Positions 48,382 through 57,731 of a DNA stretch of 64,000 nt are shown in pieces; positions within the stretch are counted from its first letter, which is position 1; each line of letters begins with the position of its first letter. The notes under the pieces are model-generated. The model was not told the origin of the DNA and searched no databases. It saw only the letters and a list, made by a program, of their open reading frames with translations. Location of the stretch: assembly GCF_963920485.1 (NCBI RefSeq), contig NZ_OY986431.1, positions 1,984,001 through 2,048,000 on the forward strand. Reading direction: 5' to 3'. Source of the stretch: Cyanobium usitatum str. Tous (GTDB taxonomy: Bacteria > Cyanobacteriota > Cyanobacteriia > PCC-6307 > Cyanobiaceae). The position numbers and the translations under genes are program-made.

Positions 48382-48774
48382 GGGGAATGGGATGGGCCCG
48401 ACGGGCCCGGCCAGGGATAAGACGATGGATATGGGCGGACTTGAAGGCTGAAACCTGGTGCAAGCCCTACGGGGCCAGGCCAGACAAACATCAACAAGCC
48501 AAAAAAACTTGGACTATTGGAAGCCCAGAAAGTGATCGGAACGCCGGCAAATCCGGAACGTTCTGGCGGCAATACTGCAACAAATGCTGTTCTGAATCTT
48601 TCGCGCATCGAGTGCCGCGAAACTGCTTTCAAGAATCGAGCTTCCTGAAGGCGGTGGGGCGAAGACTGGGACAGGGGTGTCCTGGGGCGGTTAAACCAGC
48701 GAACCTGGCTACCGGCAACCGCTGGAACTCGATCAATAAACCGAGCCCAATCGGCTATTCGCCTTGGTAGGAAA
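48382..48774 (-). promoter_or_regulatory. Long leader region of rne
   Basis: About 390 bases without a supported gene separate rne from the radical-SAM gene. The minus strand just before the rne ATG has a perfect hairpin, GGGCCCG (48408-48402) with CGGGCCC (48400-48394). A T/G-rich segment (plus 48503-48511 A-rich) lies upstream. The region is less GC-rich than its neighbours. In enterobacteria the rne leader mediates autoregulation by RNase E; a similar role here is inference. A 127-codon plus-strand frame shows no homology I recognise. Confidence 0.45.
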
Positions 48775-51426
48775 TTAGCACGGCTTCAGCACCAAGTCTT
48801 TCCGCCGCAAGCCACTCAGGGCAAGGGATTGACCGAGCCGTTCAGCGAGCCAGTGCTGCACCTGCTCAGGGCGGAGACTGCGGCCAGCAGCATCGATCGC
48901 AGCCCATAGGGTGCACAGCAAGGAACCATCCGACTGCGGCTCCGCCCATTGCAAATCGAGCAGAAACGGCCGGCAATCGCGGCTGCGGGGGCGACCTTTT
49001 TTATCTGTGTCGTTCCAGGTCAGCGTCTCAGCGGCGAGCAGGCTGGCGCGGGCCTGCTGCCACTGCTCCGGGGTCGGCGGCGCCCCGGCTTGGGGCTGCA
49101 AAACAAACTGCCAATGGGCAGAAGCCAGCTCTTGGGAAAGGCTGACGCCAAACACCTCAACCCGAATAGCCGAGAGCAACTGGAAGCCAGCTGGAAGCTC
49201 AGGCTGCAACCGAGAGCGAACCAGGCCTGGATCCACCTGTTCGGTGAACTCCAAATCCAGCCACTCTCCGCTGCCCTCTACCCCTAAGGGCAGCGGCAGG
49301 GCTAGCTGCAGGCGAGGCAGAGGATGGAAGCCACCGGTGAAACTCACCGGCAAGCCAGAGCGGCGCAGGGCCCGCTCCAGCATTCGCAAGGTGTCTAGGT
49401 GGCTGATCAAAGCCAGGGAGCCAGTTTTGGCAAAGCCAATGCGGAGCCGGTCGACCCGCTCGCTGGCAGGGGCCCGCTGGGGAAGGGCCGCCGGAATGGC
49501 AGGCGGCGGAATTACCACGTTGTGGCCAAGCTCCGGGCCGCACACGCCACAGCTGCTGCAGCCATCAAAGGAGCAATCGGGCACCACGGTGGCGGCTAGG
49601 GCACGCTGCAGGTCCTCAGCCAGCCAGCGCTTATCCAGGCCGGAATCGATGTGGTCCCAGGGAAGGCTCTGTTCGCAAAAGGTCTCCAGGTCAGCAGCAT
49701 CCATCGCCTCCACCGCGCTCCAGGCGCCTAGCTCCAGCTGGCGGTAGCGGCCGCCTAGACCCGCCGCCTCGATTGCACCAGTCCAGGCGGCGTAGCTGCG
49801 CTCGGCCGACTCAAACCAGGCATCCAAGCCCGCCCCAGCCCGCCAGGCCGCCTCAATCACCGCTGAGAGGCGGCGGTCGCCGCGGCCAACAAAGTCTTCC
49901 ACCGCGGAAAGGCGCACATCGCTGAAATTAGTTTTGAGGCCCCGCAACTGGCGCAGGGCGCGGCGCAACAGCTCCTGACGCCGCCGAAATTCATCGGTGC
50001 TGACGCTGTGCCACTGGAAAGGCGTGTGGGGCTTGGGCGTGAAATTACTGATCGTGAGGTTGAGCTCCAGCCGGCCCAGATCTGAGCACTGCTGCTGCAG
50101 GGCCTGGCACGTATCGGCGATGCCAAGCACATCGGCATCGGTTTCACCCGGCAGGCCGATCATGAAATAGAGCTTCAATTTGCGATAGCCGTTCTCCATC
50201 GCCGTACGCACGCCGGCCAGCAGCTCCGCATCGGTGAGCCCCTTATTGACGATGTCGCGCAGACGCTGGCTGCCGGCCTCCGGCGCAAAGGTGAGGCCCG
50301 CCTTGCGGGTACCGCCCAGGATGTGGGCGATGTTTTGATCGAAACGATCCACCCGCTGGCTAGGCAGGGTGAGGGATACGTTTTTGTCAGCCAGGCGGTT
50401 GCGCAGCTCCACCCCCACCGCAGGCAGAGCCAGGTAATCCGAGCAGCTCAGGGACAGCAGCGAGAAATCGCTGTAGCCGGTGCGGCCCATGCCCTCCTCA
50501 ACAGCCTCAATGACCGCTTCTGGCTCCACATCGCGGGCAGGGCGGGTCAGCATCCCCGGCTGACAGAAGCGGCAACCGCGGGTGCAGCCGCGCCGAATTT
50601 CCACCGTGAGCCTGTCGTGCACGGTTTCGATATGGGGCACCAACCCCATGGCGTAGTGGGGCATGGGCGTGGCGGTGCGCCGCTGAATCCGGGCCGGGGC
50701 GCCTGGTTCGAGCGGCTCGATGCTCACCCCATCGGCGCCGGGGCCATACAGCGAGGGCACGTACACGCCAGGCACTTGGGCCAGATCGCGCAGCAGCTGC
50801 CGGCGCGTATGGCCGGCAGCGCGAGCCTCAGCCACCACCAGGCCGATCTCCGGCAGCAGCTCCTCGCCATCGCCGAGGGCCACAAAATCAAAGAAGGCGG
50901 CAAAGGGCTCCGGGTTGCTGGTGGCGGTGGGGCCGCCGGCAAAGATCAGCGGTGGCGCATCCGGGTGAGCCAGGGGCAGGTCGCCGCGATCGGCCGCCCG
51001 GATCGGGATGCCGGCTAGCTCCAGCATCTCGAGGATGTTGGTGCCGCCCAGTTCGTAGCTGAGCGAGAAGCCCAGGATGTCGAAGGCGGCTAGGGGCCGC
51101 CGGCTCTCGACCGCAAACAGGGGCGCGCCGCGCTCGCGCAGGCGGGCGGCCAGATCCGGCGCCGGCAGGTAGCTGCGGTCGCACAGCTGGCCGGGAACGG
51201 CGTTGATAATTGAATAGAGAATGATGTGGCCGCTGTTGCTTGCCCCCACCTCGTAGACCTCGGGGTAGGTGAGCGCCCAGCGCACCCCTACTTGCTTCCA
51301 ATCGGCCTCCCAGTCGCGCGGCTTCACCCCCAGCTCATTGCCCAGGTAGCGGGCGGGCTTGCTGATGCCCAGATCAATCAGGGCGTCGAAGTCGACCGGC
51401 GCATCAGCCGAGGTGGCAACGGTCAC
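48775..51426 (-). CDS. B12-binding-type radical SAM protein with DUF2344 domain
   Basis: 883 residues from the GTG at 51426; an ATG 18 codons upstream is possible. The N-terminal ~620 residues are a TIGR03960-like radical-SAM protein: a B12-binding-like region (LIFAGGPTATSNPEPFAAFF), the cluster motif CTRGCRFCQPGML (CxxxCxxC) and YRKLKLYFMIGLPGETDADV. A zinc-ribbon-like CSFDGCSSCGVCGPE segment follows, then a TIGR03936/DUF2344 domain (LRIGFAKTGSLALISHLDTL, FTGGFHPLPRLQLALPLPLG). In many bacteria the two domains are separate genes beside rne and ribosomal genes; a role in RNA modification is suspected, not proven. Confidence 0.88.
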   Translation of the reverse strand: MTVATSADAPVDFDALIDLGISKPARYLGNELGVKPRDWEADWKQVGVRWALTYPEVYEVGASNSGHIILYSIINAVPGQLCDRSYLPAPDLAARLRERGAPLFAVESRRPLAAFDILGFSLSYELGGTNILEMLELAGIPIRAADRGDLPLAHPDAPPLIFAGGPTATSNPEPFAAFFDFVALGDGEELLPEIGLVVAEARAAGHTRRQLLRDLAQVPGVYVPSLYGPGADGVSIEPLEPGAPARIQRRTATPMPHYAMGLVPHIETVHDRLTVEIRRGCTRGCRFCQPGMLTRPARDVEPEAVIEAVEEGMGRTGYSDFSLLSLSCSDYLALPAVGVELRNRLADKNVSLTLPSQRVDRFDQNIAHILGGTRKAGLTFAPEAGSQRLRDIVNKGLTDAELLAGVRTAMENGYRKLKLYFMIGLPGETDADVLGIADTCQALQQQCSDLGRLELNLTISNFTPKPHTPFQWHSVSTDEFRRRQELLRRALRQLRGLKTNFSDVRLSAVEDFVGRGDRRLSAVIEAAWRAGAGLDAWFESAERSYAAWTGAIEAAGLGGRYRQLELGAWSAVEAMDAADLETFCEQSLPWDHIDSGLDKRWLAEDLQRALAATVVPDCSFDGCSSCGVCGPELGHNVVIPPPAIPAALPQRAPASERVDRLRIGFAKTGSLALISHLDTLRMLERALRRSGLPVSFTGGFHPLPRLQLALPLPLGVEGSGEWLDLEFTEQVDPGLVRSRLQPELPAGFQLLSAIRVEVFGVSLSQELASAHWQFVLQPQAGAPPTPEQWQQARASLLAAETLTWNDTDKKGRPRSRDCRPFLLDLQWAEPQSDGSLLCTLWAAIDAAGRSLRPEQVQHWLAERLGQSLALSGLRRKDLVLKPC

Positions 51427-51479
51427 AGGTGCCGACGGCAGGCAAGAGCTCAATCGTATGCATGCCCGCAACACCGGCA

Positions 51480-51524
51480 ATAACCGTGCAATTTGGCACC
51501 TATGCTGCAGAAATGCACGGTTAT
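51480..51524 (+). promoter_or_regulatory. Inverted repeat over a divergent promoter and start codon
   Basis: ATAACCGTGCA (51480-51490) and TGCACGGTTAT (51514-51524) form a perfect 11-bp inverted repeat with a 23-base spacer. A TATGCT hexamer (51501-51506) in the spacer lies 6 bases before the ATPase ATG at 51513, so the mRNA could be leaderless. On the other strand TTGCCG (51480-51475) and TACGAT (51458-51453), 16 bases apart, could drive the radical-SAM gene. The repeat is a candidate operator; its protein partner is unknown. Confidence 0.55.
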
Positions 51525-52667
51525 CTGCCCAGGCAAGCCCAGCTGGCGCTCAGCAAGGCCCTGAACCGGGCGCCGGCGGCCCTGCTGCTGGGACCCCGGC
51601 AGTGCGGCAAATCAACGCTGGCGCGCCAACTATTGGCCGAGCGCGGTGATGCCGTATTGCTCGACTTGCAGGACCGGAGCGATCGAGCCCGCCTGCAGGA
51701 GCCGGAGCTGTTCTTCGAGGCCCACCGCCACGACCTGGTGTGCCTCGACGAAATCCAGCTACTGCCAGATTTTTTCAATCTGCTGCGCGCCGAGATCGAC
51801 CGGGATCGCCGGCCCGGCCGGTTCCTACTGCTGGGCTCGGCCTCCGGCCCGCTGCTGCACCAGAGCCAGGAAAGCCTGGCCGGCCGCATCGCCCAGGTGG
51901 AGCTCACCCCGTTTCTGCTGAGCGAAGTGGCCCCCGCCATCCGCTGGCAGCAGCTGTGGCTGCGCGGCGGCTTCCCCGAGAGCCTGCTGGCTAGTGCAGA
52001 CGACGACAGCATCGACTGGCGCGAGGATTTCATCCGCACCTTCCTGGGCCGCGACATCGCCGCCCTGGAGCTCGGGCTGCCGCTGCCATTGATGGAGCGG
52101 CTGTGGCGGTTGCTGGCCCACCTCCAGGGTCAAACCCTCAATGCCAGCCGGCTAGCGGGCCTGCTGGATCTCAGCAGCGCCCGGTTGCAGAAGCTGCTGG
52201 CGGCGCTGGAGCACACCTTCATGCTGCGGCGTCTACCGCCCCTGGAGGCCAACCTGAGCAAGAGACTGGTGCACTCCCCCAAGCTCTACCTGCGCGACAG
52301 CGGCCTGCTGCACAACCTGCTCGGCATCGAGAGCTACGACGATCTGCTGGCCCACCCGCAGGCCGGTGAGAGCTGGGAGGGTTTCGTGATTGAGCAGCTG
52401 ATCGCCGCCCATCCGCGCTGGCGTCCCCATTTCCTGCGCACCAGCCACGGCGCCGAACTCGACCTGGTGCTGGAGCGGGGCCAGCGCCGGCGGGTCTATG
52501 AAATCAAGCTCTCCAAAGCACCGAAGCTCTCCCGCGGCTTCCATGAGCTGGTGGAGCAGCTCCAACCGGAGCAGGCCTCACTGATCGCCCCGGTGGAAAC
52601 GAGCTTCGAGATCCGCCCGGGCATCTGGGTGCAACCGCCCCTGGAGGTGGGCCAGCAACCCGCATAG
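51513..52667 (+). CDS. DUF4143-type AAA ATPase
   Basis: 384 residues from the ATG at 51513 (MHGYLPRQAQLALSKALNRA); the frame is open to 51429. The AAA_14 ATPase domain has Walker A LLLGPRQCGKSTLARQLL, Walker B DLVCLDEIQLLPD and a sensor-type LLLGSASGPLLHQS. A winged-helix-like middle (RLAGLLDLSSARLQKLLAAL) leads to the DUF4143 nuclease-like end, with GLLHNLLGI, WEGFVIEQLI and HGAELDLVLERGQRRRVYEI, a PD-(D/E)XK-like motif. The family is patchy across prokaryotes, often presumed mobile or defence-linked, without a proven role. Base composition matches the neighbours. Confidence 0.85.
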   Translation: MHGYLPRQAQLALSKALNRAPAALLLGPRQCGKSTLARQLLAERGDAVLLDLQDRSDRARLQEPELFFEAHRHDLVCLDEIQLLPDFFNLLRAEIDRDRRPGRFLLLGSASGPLLHQSQESLAGRIAQVELTPFLLSEVAPAIRWQQLWLRGGFPESLLASADDDSIDWREDFIRTFLGRDIAALELGLPLPLMERLWRLLAHLQGQTLNASRLAGLLDLSSARLQKLLAALEHTFMLRRLPPLEANLSKRLVHSPKLYLRDSGLLHNLLGIESYDDLLAHPQAGESWEGFVIEQLIAAHPRWRPHFLRTSHGAELDLVLERGQRRRVYEIKLSKAPKLSRGFHELVEQLQPEQASLIAPVETSFEIRPGIWVQPPLEVGQQPA

Positions 52668-52718
52668 GACAATCGCCCCATCACTCACCGGGCCCGGCGG
52701 CGGCCCACACCGCGCACC

Positions 52719-53945
52719 ATGGCCCAGGTCAACGGCAACTACCTCAAGCTCAAGGCTGGCTACCTGTTTCCAGAGATCGCCCGGCGGGTGAAGGCCTTCA
52801 GCGAGGCCAACCCTGAGGCGCCGATCATCCGCCTCGGCATCGGCGACGTCACCGAGCCGCTGCCAGAAGCCTGCCGCAACGCCATGAAAGCGGCCATCGA
52901 TGAGATGGGCAGCCGCGAGGGCTTCCACGGCTACGGCCCCGAGCAGGGCTACCTGTGGCTGCGCGAGAAGATCGCGGCGCAGGATTTTCAGGCCCGCGGC
53001 TGCCAGATCAGCGCAGAGGAGATCTTCGTCTCCGACGGCTCAAAGTGCGACAGCGCCAACATCCTCGACATCCTCGGCGAGGGCAACCGCATCGCCGTGA
53101 CAGACCCGGTTTACCCGGTTTATGTAGACAGCAATGTGATGGCAGGCCGCACCGGCGACGCCGATGACGTTGGGCGCTACGGCGGCCTCACCTACCTGCC
53201 GATCACCGCTGCCAACGGCTTCACCGCCGAGATCCCCAGCGAGAAGGTGGATCTGATCTACCTGTGCTTCCCCAACAACCCCACCGGCGCTGTAGCCACC
53301 AAGGCGCAGCTGCAGGCCTGGGTCGATTACGCCCGCGCCAACGATGCCCTGATCCTGTTTGACGCCGCCTACGAGGCCTTCATCCAGGACCCCGAGCTAC
53401 CCCACTCGATCTACGAAATCGCAGGCGCCCGGGAGTGCGCCATTGAGTTTCGCTCCTTTTCCAAGAACGCCGGCTTCACAGGCACCCGCTGCGCCCTCAC
53501 CGTGGTGCCCCGCGGCCTAATGGGCACTGCCGCCAATGGCGAACGGGTGGAGCTGTGGGCCCTGTGGAACAGGCGCCAGTGCACCAAATTCAACGGCGTC
53601 AGCTACATCGTGCAGCGGGGCGCCGAAGCTGTGTATGCACCTGAAGGCCAGGCCCAAGTGAAAGCCCTGGTGGCCTTTTACATGGAGAACGCGGCGATCA
53701 TCCGGCGCGAGCTCAGCGCCGCGGGCATCCAGGTGTATGGCGGCGAGCAGGCCCCCTACGTGTGGCTGAAAACCCCCGAAAACTTGGATTCCTGGGGCTT
53801 CTTCGACCACCTGCTTAGCAATGCCCACGTGGTGGGCACCCCCGGCAGCGGCTTCGGCGCCGCCGGTGAGGGCTACTTCCGCCTTTCGGCCTTCAACAGC
53901 CGGGAGAACGTGGAGGAAGCCATGGGGCGCATCCGGGCCCTTTAA
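52719..53945 (+). CDS. dapL: LL-diaminopimelate aminotransferase
   Basis: DapL, 408 residues, PLP enzyme making LL-diaminopimelate from tetrahydrodipicolinate in one step, the route used by cyanobacteria and plants for lysine and peptidoglycan. It starts [53 protein letters not shown] and [20 protein letters not shown] follow, and the PLP lysine is in [20 protein letters not shown]. Length is normal. It lies 51 bases after the ATPase gene and 13 bases before clpS. Confidence 0.96.
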   Translation: MAQVNGNYLKLKAGYLFPEIARRVKAFSEANPEAPIIRLGIGDVTEPLPEACRNAMKAAIDEMGSREGFHGYGPEQGYLWLREKIAAQDFQARGCQISAEEIFVSDGSKCDSANILDILGEGNRIAVTDPVYPVYVDSNVMAGRTGDADDVGRYGGLTYLPITAANGFTAEIPSEKVDLIYLCFPNNPTGAVATKAQLQAWVDYARANDALILFDAAYEAFIQDPELPHSIYEIAGARECAIEFRSFSKNAGFTGTRCALTVVPRGLMGTAANGERVELWALWNRRQCTKFNGVSYIVQRGAEAVYAPEGQAQVKALVAFYMENAAIIRRELSAAGIQVYGGEQAPYVWLKTPENLDSWGFFDHLLSNAHVVGTPGSGFGAAGEGYFRLSAFNSRENVEEAMGRIRAL

Positions 53946-53958
53946 TAGGGCAAACGTC

Positions 53959-54300
53959 ATGTCTGTTGCCATGACTCCTATGCCAATCGCCACCCAGAGT
54001 CCCGGCCGCGAGAGCGGCGGGGCAGCCGTGATGGAGAAGGCCCCGGAGCGGGTGCGAAAACCATCGCCTCGCTACAAGGTGCTGCTGCACAACGATCCCG
54101 TCAACTCGATGGAATACGTGGTGACCACCTTGCGCCAAGTAGTGCCCTCGCTCAGCGAGCAGGACGCCATTGCCGTAATGCTGGAAGCCCACAACACCGG
54201 CGTAGGCCTAGTGATCGTCTGCGATCTAGAGCCCGCTGAGTTTTATTGCGAAACCCTGAAGGGCAAGGGCCTGAGCAGCAGCCTCGAGCCCGAAAGCTGA
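53959..54300 (+). CDS. clpS: ATP-dependent Clp protease adaptor ClpS
   Basis: ClpS, 113 residues from the ATG at 53959; upstream in-frame codons lie inside dapL. A flexible N-terminal region of about 35 residues precedes the N-end-rule binding core YKVLLHNDPVNSMEYVVTTL, with EAHNTGVGLVIVCDLEPAEF further on. ClpS delivers N-degron substrates to ClpC/ClpA. Cyanobacteria usually carry two versions; which one this is cannot be told here. Its stop overlaps the CPBP protease start by one base (TGATG). Confidence 0.93.
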   Translation: MSVAMTPMPIATQSPGRESGGAAVMEKAPERVRKPSPRYKVLLHNDPVNSMEYVVTTLRQVVPSLSEQDAIAVMLEAHNTGVGLVIVCDLEPAEFYCETLKGKGLSSSLEPES

Positions 54301-55154
54301 TGGAGCCGCCTGCTGCGGCAGCCAACGCGGCAGTGCGGCCGCACTGGTGGGGCACCTTGTTTTACGTGCCCTTGCTCTACCTAGCCGGCTGGTTGGTGGC
54401 CAGGCCGCTTGCCCTGCTAGCCCCCAATTGGCGCTCCGACCAGGTGGATCTGGCGGGTCTGGTCGTGGCCTTAATTTTGTTGCTTGCAAGTCTGCCTTTG
54501 AGGCTGAGGCGGGTCTGGCAGGAGCCCAATCCCTGGCGGCGCCTGGGCTTGGCTGTGCCAGCTGCCCTTGCCCTACGCAGCGGCGTGCGGGGGCTGCTGA
54601 AGGCGCTGCTGTTGCTTGCTCTAGTAGCCACGGGCTTAATGCTCGCGGGCCAAGCCCAATGGCTTGGGGAGCTCAATGGAGCCCTGCTGCTCAACGGCCT
54701 GCTGCTGCTAGCCGGGGTGGGATTTGCCGAAGAGCTGCTATTTCGCGGCTGGCTATGGGGCGAACTTGAGCTCCAGCTGGGGGCCCGCCGGGCGCTGGTG
54801 CTGCAGGCGCTGATCTTTGCCCTGCTGCACCCTTGGTATCGGGCCCCTGGGCTCGAGGCCTTGGGGCTGCTGGGGGGCCTATTTCTGTTGGGTCTGGTGC
54901 TGGCTCTTCAGCGGCGAGCCGACGCGGGCTCCCTATGGGGAGCAATAGGCCTGCATGGCGGCCTGGTGGGGGGTTGGTTTTTGGTGCAGAAGGGCCTGCT
55001 GCAGATTTCCCCAGCAGCGCCTGGCTGGCTGGTAGGGCCCGGTGGCGCCGACATCAATCCGATCGGCGGACTGATTGGCTGGATAGGCCTAGGCGCCCTG
55101 CTCTGGGTTCGCCGCCGCTGGTGGAGCAAGGACGGGGCTAGCGCGTCGCCGTAG
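54300..55154 (+). CDS. CPBP-family intramembrane metalloprotease
   Basis: 284 residues from the ATG at 54300, which shares a base with the clpS stop. At least six hydrophobic segments are visible. The ABI/CAAX-protease motifs are GVGFAEELLFRGWLWG (EExxxR) near residue 145 and the later LIFALLHPWYR histidine. The family cleaves or processes peptides within membranes; the substrate here is unknown. The end overlaps the convergent radical-SAM gene by 17 bases. Confidence 0.85.
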   Translation: MEPPAAAANAAVRPHWWGTLFYVPLLYLAGWLVARPLALLAPNWRSDQVDLAGLVVALILLLASLPLRLRRVWQEPNPWRRLGLAVPAALALRSGVRGLLKALLLLALVATGLMLAGQAQWLGELNGALLLNGLLLLAGVGFAEELLFRGWLWGELELQLGARRALVLQALIFALLHPWYRAPGLEALGLLGGLFLLGLVLALQRRADAGSLWGAIGLHGGLVGGWFLVQKGLLQISPAAPGWLVGPGGADINPIGGLIGWIGLGALLWVRRRWWSKDGASASP

Positions 55155-56724
55155 CCAGGGCTTTGCGCCCCTCCACCGGAGCATGCAGGGCCTCCTCCAG
55201 TGGGGCGAGGCCGTAATCACGCTCAAGGAGGTCCATCACGGTGCGACCGAAATCCCCGGGGTTGCGCTCGAAAGCCTCTAGACAGATGCGGCCGAAGGTG
55301 CTGCCCATCGGCTCGGGGTTCCAGAGCAGCTGGCGAGCCGTCCAAGGCAGCATGCTCATCGGGTTGTAGCCGGGCTTGATCAGGCCCTGATCAAAGCCGT
55401 ACTGCTCCAGGTGGGTGTGGGGCTGCAGGCCGATGAAAAAGATCGCCGGCTCCACCTTGTCGGCACCGAAGATGCGCTCCAGCTCGCGGTGGTAGGCCAC
55501 GGTCTGGCGGATGGTTTCGGGCCGCTCGTCGATCACGTTGAACGAGTAATTCACCGACACGTGCTCGCGGAAACCTGCCCGGGCCAGCAAGCGGCAGTTT
55601 TCGAGCACGGTGCGCAGGTTGTAGCCCATGCGCATCTTGCGCACGAGCTCCTGGGAGCCGGAGGTGATGCCGATCTCGAAGTAATCCATGCCGGTGGCCA
55701 CCATCAGCTCAGCCAGCTCGGCGTCGAGGTTGTCGGCGCGGATGTAGGCGGCCCAGCGGATATCGCTCCAACCCTGGGCCTGAATCGCCCGCAGCAGCTC
55801 CTTGGCATCATCGATGTAGCGCCGGGCCGGGATGAACTGGGCATCGGTGAACCAAAACCCCCGCACGCCCTTGGCGTAGAGCTGGCCCATCTCGGCGATC
55901 ACCTCCGCCACCGGGTTGACCCGCACCTGCTTCCCTTCCACCACGGTGTACACGCAGTAGCAGCAGTTGTGGGGACAGCCACGCTTGGTCTGGACGCCCA
56001 CGTAGAAGTCGCCGCCGTCGAGATACCAGTCGAGCTGGGGCCAAATCTCACCGATATAGGCGTAGTTGCAGGCGGTTTTCTCCATGCCGCCGGGCTGCTC
56101 ATGGATCAGGCCGGGTCGGGGCTCGTCGCCGGCGATGAAGCAGCGCTCCGCCGCCAGGGATTCGCCACGGATCAGCTTTTCCAGCAGGGGCTCCCCTTCT
56201 CCCACCGACACCACGGTGCCCTTGGGCAGCTTGCGGCCCAGCTGCTCATAAAACACACTCACCGCGCCCCCTCCCAGCACAGCGGTGGCCTGGGGCTCGA
56301 AGCGGCGGGCCCGGCGCAGGCCGCGGCGTACCAGCCGCAAATTGCGCCATAGCTCACCGTAAAAGGAAGCCATCAACCCCAGACCACCCAAGGCACCGCG
56401 CAGGCGCCGCAGGGGATTGCGGGCATAAAACACCTCAAAAGAGTTCTGCAGTGGATTGCCGCCACGACCATCCACGGGCGCATAAATCTGGATGTCGCGC
56501 CAGGAGAACACCAGCAGGGTGGGCCGAAATGCCTCAACTGCCTGCAGCAGCACCTGCTCCACATCAAGCAGGGGCACTGCCGCCAGATCAAGAATCCGCT
56601 GAGGCAGCTGCGGGAACTGCTTATGCAGGTGATCAGCCAGGTAGATCGGGCCGATCGGAAAAATTGGATTGCAGGGAAGCCGCACTAGCAGCACCCTTTG
56701 GTCGCTCGCGGCGCTCACGGCCAT
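55138..56724 (-). CDS. B12-binding-type radical SAM protein next to cofG
   Basis: 528 residues from the ATG at 56724 ([20 protein letters not shown]); an open frame to 56832 lies inside cofG. The N-terminal ~200 residues resemble a cobalamin-binding domain (FRPTLLVFSWRDIQIYAPVD, AVLGGGAVSVFYEQLGRKLP). The radical-SAM motif is TKRGCPHNCCYCVYTVVEG (CxxxCxxC), followed by FWFTDAQFIPARRYIDDAKE. The overall build is like BchE-type methylases or cyclases, but the function is unknown to me. It overlaps cofG by 10 bases and so is translated with it. Confidence 0.85.
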   Translation of the reverse strand: MAVSAASDQRVLLVRLPCNPIFPIGPIYLADHLHKQFPQLPQRILDLAAVPLLDVEQVLLQAVEAFRPTLLVFSWRDIQIYAPVDGRGGNPLQNSFEVFYARNPLRRLRGALGGLGLMASFYGELWRNLRLVRRGLRRARRFEPQATAVLGGGAVSVFYEQLGRKLPKGTVVSVGEGEPLLEKLIRGESLAAERCFIAGDEPRPGLIHEQPGGMEKTACNYAYIGEIWPQLDWYLDGGDFYVGVQTKRGCPHNCCYCVYTVVEGKQVRVNPVAEVIAEMGQLYAKGVRGFWFTDAQFIPARRYIDDAKELLRAIQAQGWSDIRWAAYIRADNLDAELAELMVATGMDYFEIGITSGSQELVRKMRMGYNLRTVLENCRLLARAGFREHVSVNYSFNVIDERPETIRQTVAYHRELERIFGADKVEPAIFFIGLQPHTHLEQYGFDQGLIKPGYNPMSMLPWTARQLLWNPEPMGSTFGRICLEAFERNPGDFGRTVMDLLERDYGLAPLEEALHAPVEGRKALATATR

Positions 56725-57731
56725 GGACTCCTGAGTCCGGAAGATTTGGACGCTAACAACCTTGATTCGGCGCGGAGAGCCTGGCGCCGCATGGCCAGCG
56801 GCAAACAGCGGCGCCAGGCTTGATGGACGCACAGCCGGGGGGTCAGCTCGTAGCCAGCCTGGGCAAGCACTTCCGCCAACTGGCTTGGCGTGGGCTGGGG
56901 ATAGGCGCGGTTGATCACGTCACTGCTATCGATGCCGCCGAGATCATCGATGCCCGCCGCCAGGGCAGCAGGCAGCTCTTGCAAGGGCCAAAGATTTGGT
57001 GGCAACTGCAAGTGCACTTCCGGCGGCAGGATTGTCCGGGCAGCGGCAATGGTGCCAAGCAGGTCGGCCTGCTCAGTGGCATTGAGCAACTGCGCAGAAG
57101 TGGCATCCGGGCGAAAGGGCTGCAGGATCACCTCCTGCAAGTGACCCCAGCGGCGCTGCAGCTGGGCCAGCAGCTCCAGGGCCGCGAACCTGTCGCCCAG
57201 AGACTCCCCCACGCCCAGCAACAACCCCGTGGTGAAGGGGATCCCCAAACGACCGGCCTGCTCCAATTGGCCCAGTCGCACCGCCAAGCTTTTGCTCGGA
57301 GATTGGCGATGCAGGGCGTCGTAGGCCGGGCCGAGCCCTTCCAGCATCAGCCCCATGGAGCCATTAAGCCGGCCCAAGGCGGCCATTTCAGCGATGGAGA
57401 GGGGGCCCGCGTTTGTGTGCGGCAGCCGGCCTTCTATCCAGGCCAGACGACTAAGGGCCAGTAGCCGGCCGAACCAGGCGCGGCGCTGGGGAGAGCCAGG
57501 CGACACCTCGCCGCTGAGCAACAGCACCTCCGCAGCCCAAGGGCGCCGCCTCAATGCCGCTTGCGCCTCGGCATCACTGAGCCCATCAGCTAAAGGATCT
57601 AGGCCATCTGGGGGGCGCCGAAAGCTGCAATAGCCGCAGGAGTTGAAACAGAAGCGGGTGGGCACCAGGGTGACGCTGGGGCTCCAGGTGATCCGCCGCA
57701 CCCCGACATCAGCGCCGCTGATGGGATGCAT
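56715..57731 (-). CDS. cofG: FO synthase subunit CofG
   Basis: CofG, 338 residues, is the radical-SAM half of 7,8-didemethyl-8-hydroxy-5-deazariboflavin (FO) synthase, acting with CofH on tyrosine and the ribityl-uracil precursor. The cluster motif is [16 protein letters not shown] (CxxxCxxC) near residue 28. [22 protein letters not shown] and [20 protein letters not shown] are typical. In cyanobacteria FO serves as an antenna in some photolyases. It overlaps the downstream radical-SAM gene and is divergent from psbA. cofH is not in this window. Confidence 0.93.
   Translation of the reverse strand: MHPISGADVGVRRITWSPSVTLVPTRFCFNSCGYCSFRRPPDGLDPLADGLSDAEAQAALRRRPWAAEVLLLSGEVSPGSPQRRAWFGRLLALSRLAWIEGRLPHTNAGPLSIAEMAALGRLNGSMGLMLEGLGPAYDALHRQSPSKSLAVRLGQLEQAGRLGIPFTTGLLLGVGESLGDRFAALELLAQLQRRWGHLQEVILQPFRPDATSAQLLNATEQADLLGTIAAARTILPPEVHLQLPPNLWPLQELPAALAAGIDDLGGIDSSDVINRAYPQPTPSQLAEVLAQAGYELTPRLCVHQAWRRCLPLAMRRQALRAESRLLASKSSGLRSPWP

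Noticed and set aside
48387-48770. 127-codon + strand frame in the rne leader gap
   Set aside because: No recognisable domain or ribosome-binding site, and the residue pattern looks random; the gap is better read as a regulatory leader.
55411-56352. 313-codon + strand frame opposite the B12-type radical-SAM gene
   Set aside because: His/Gly/Ala-rich composition typical of an antisense shadow; the minus-strand protein has clear cluster and domain motifs.
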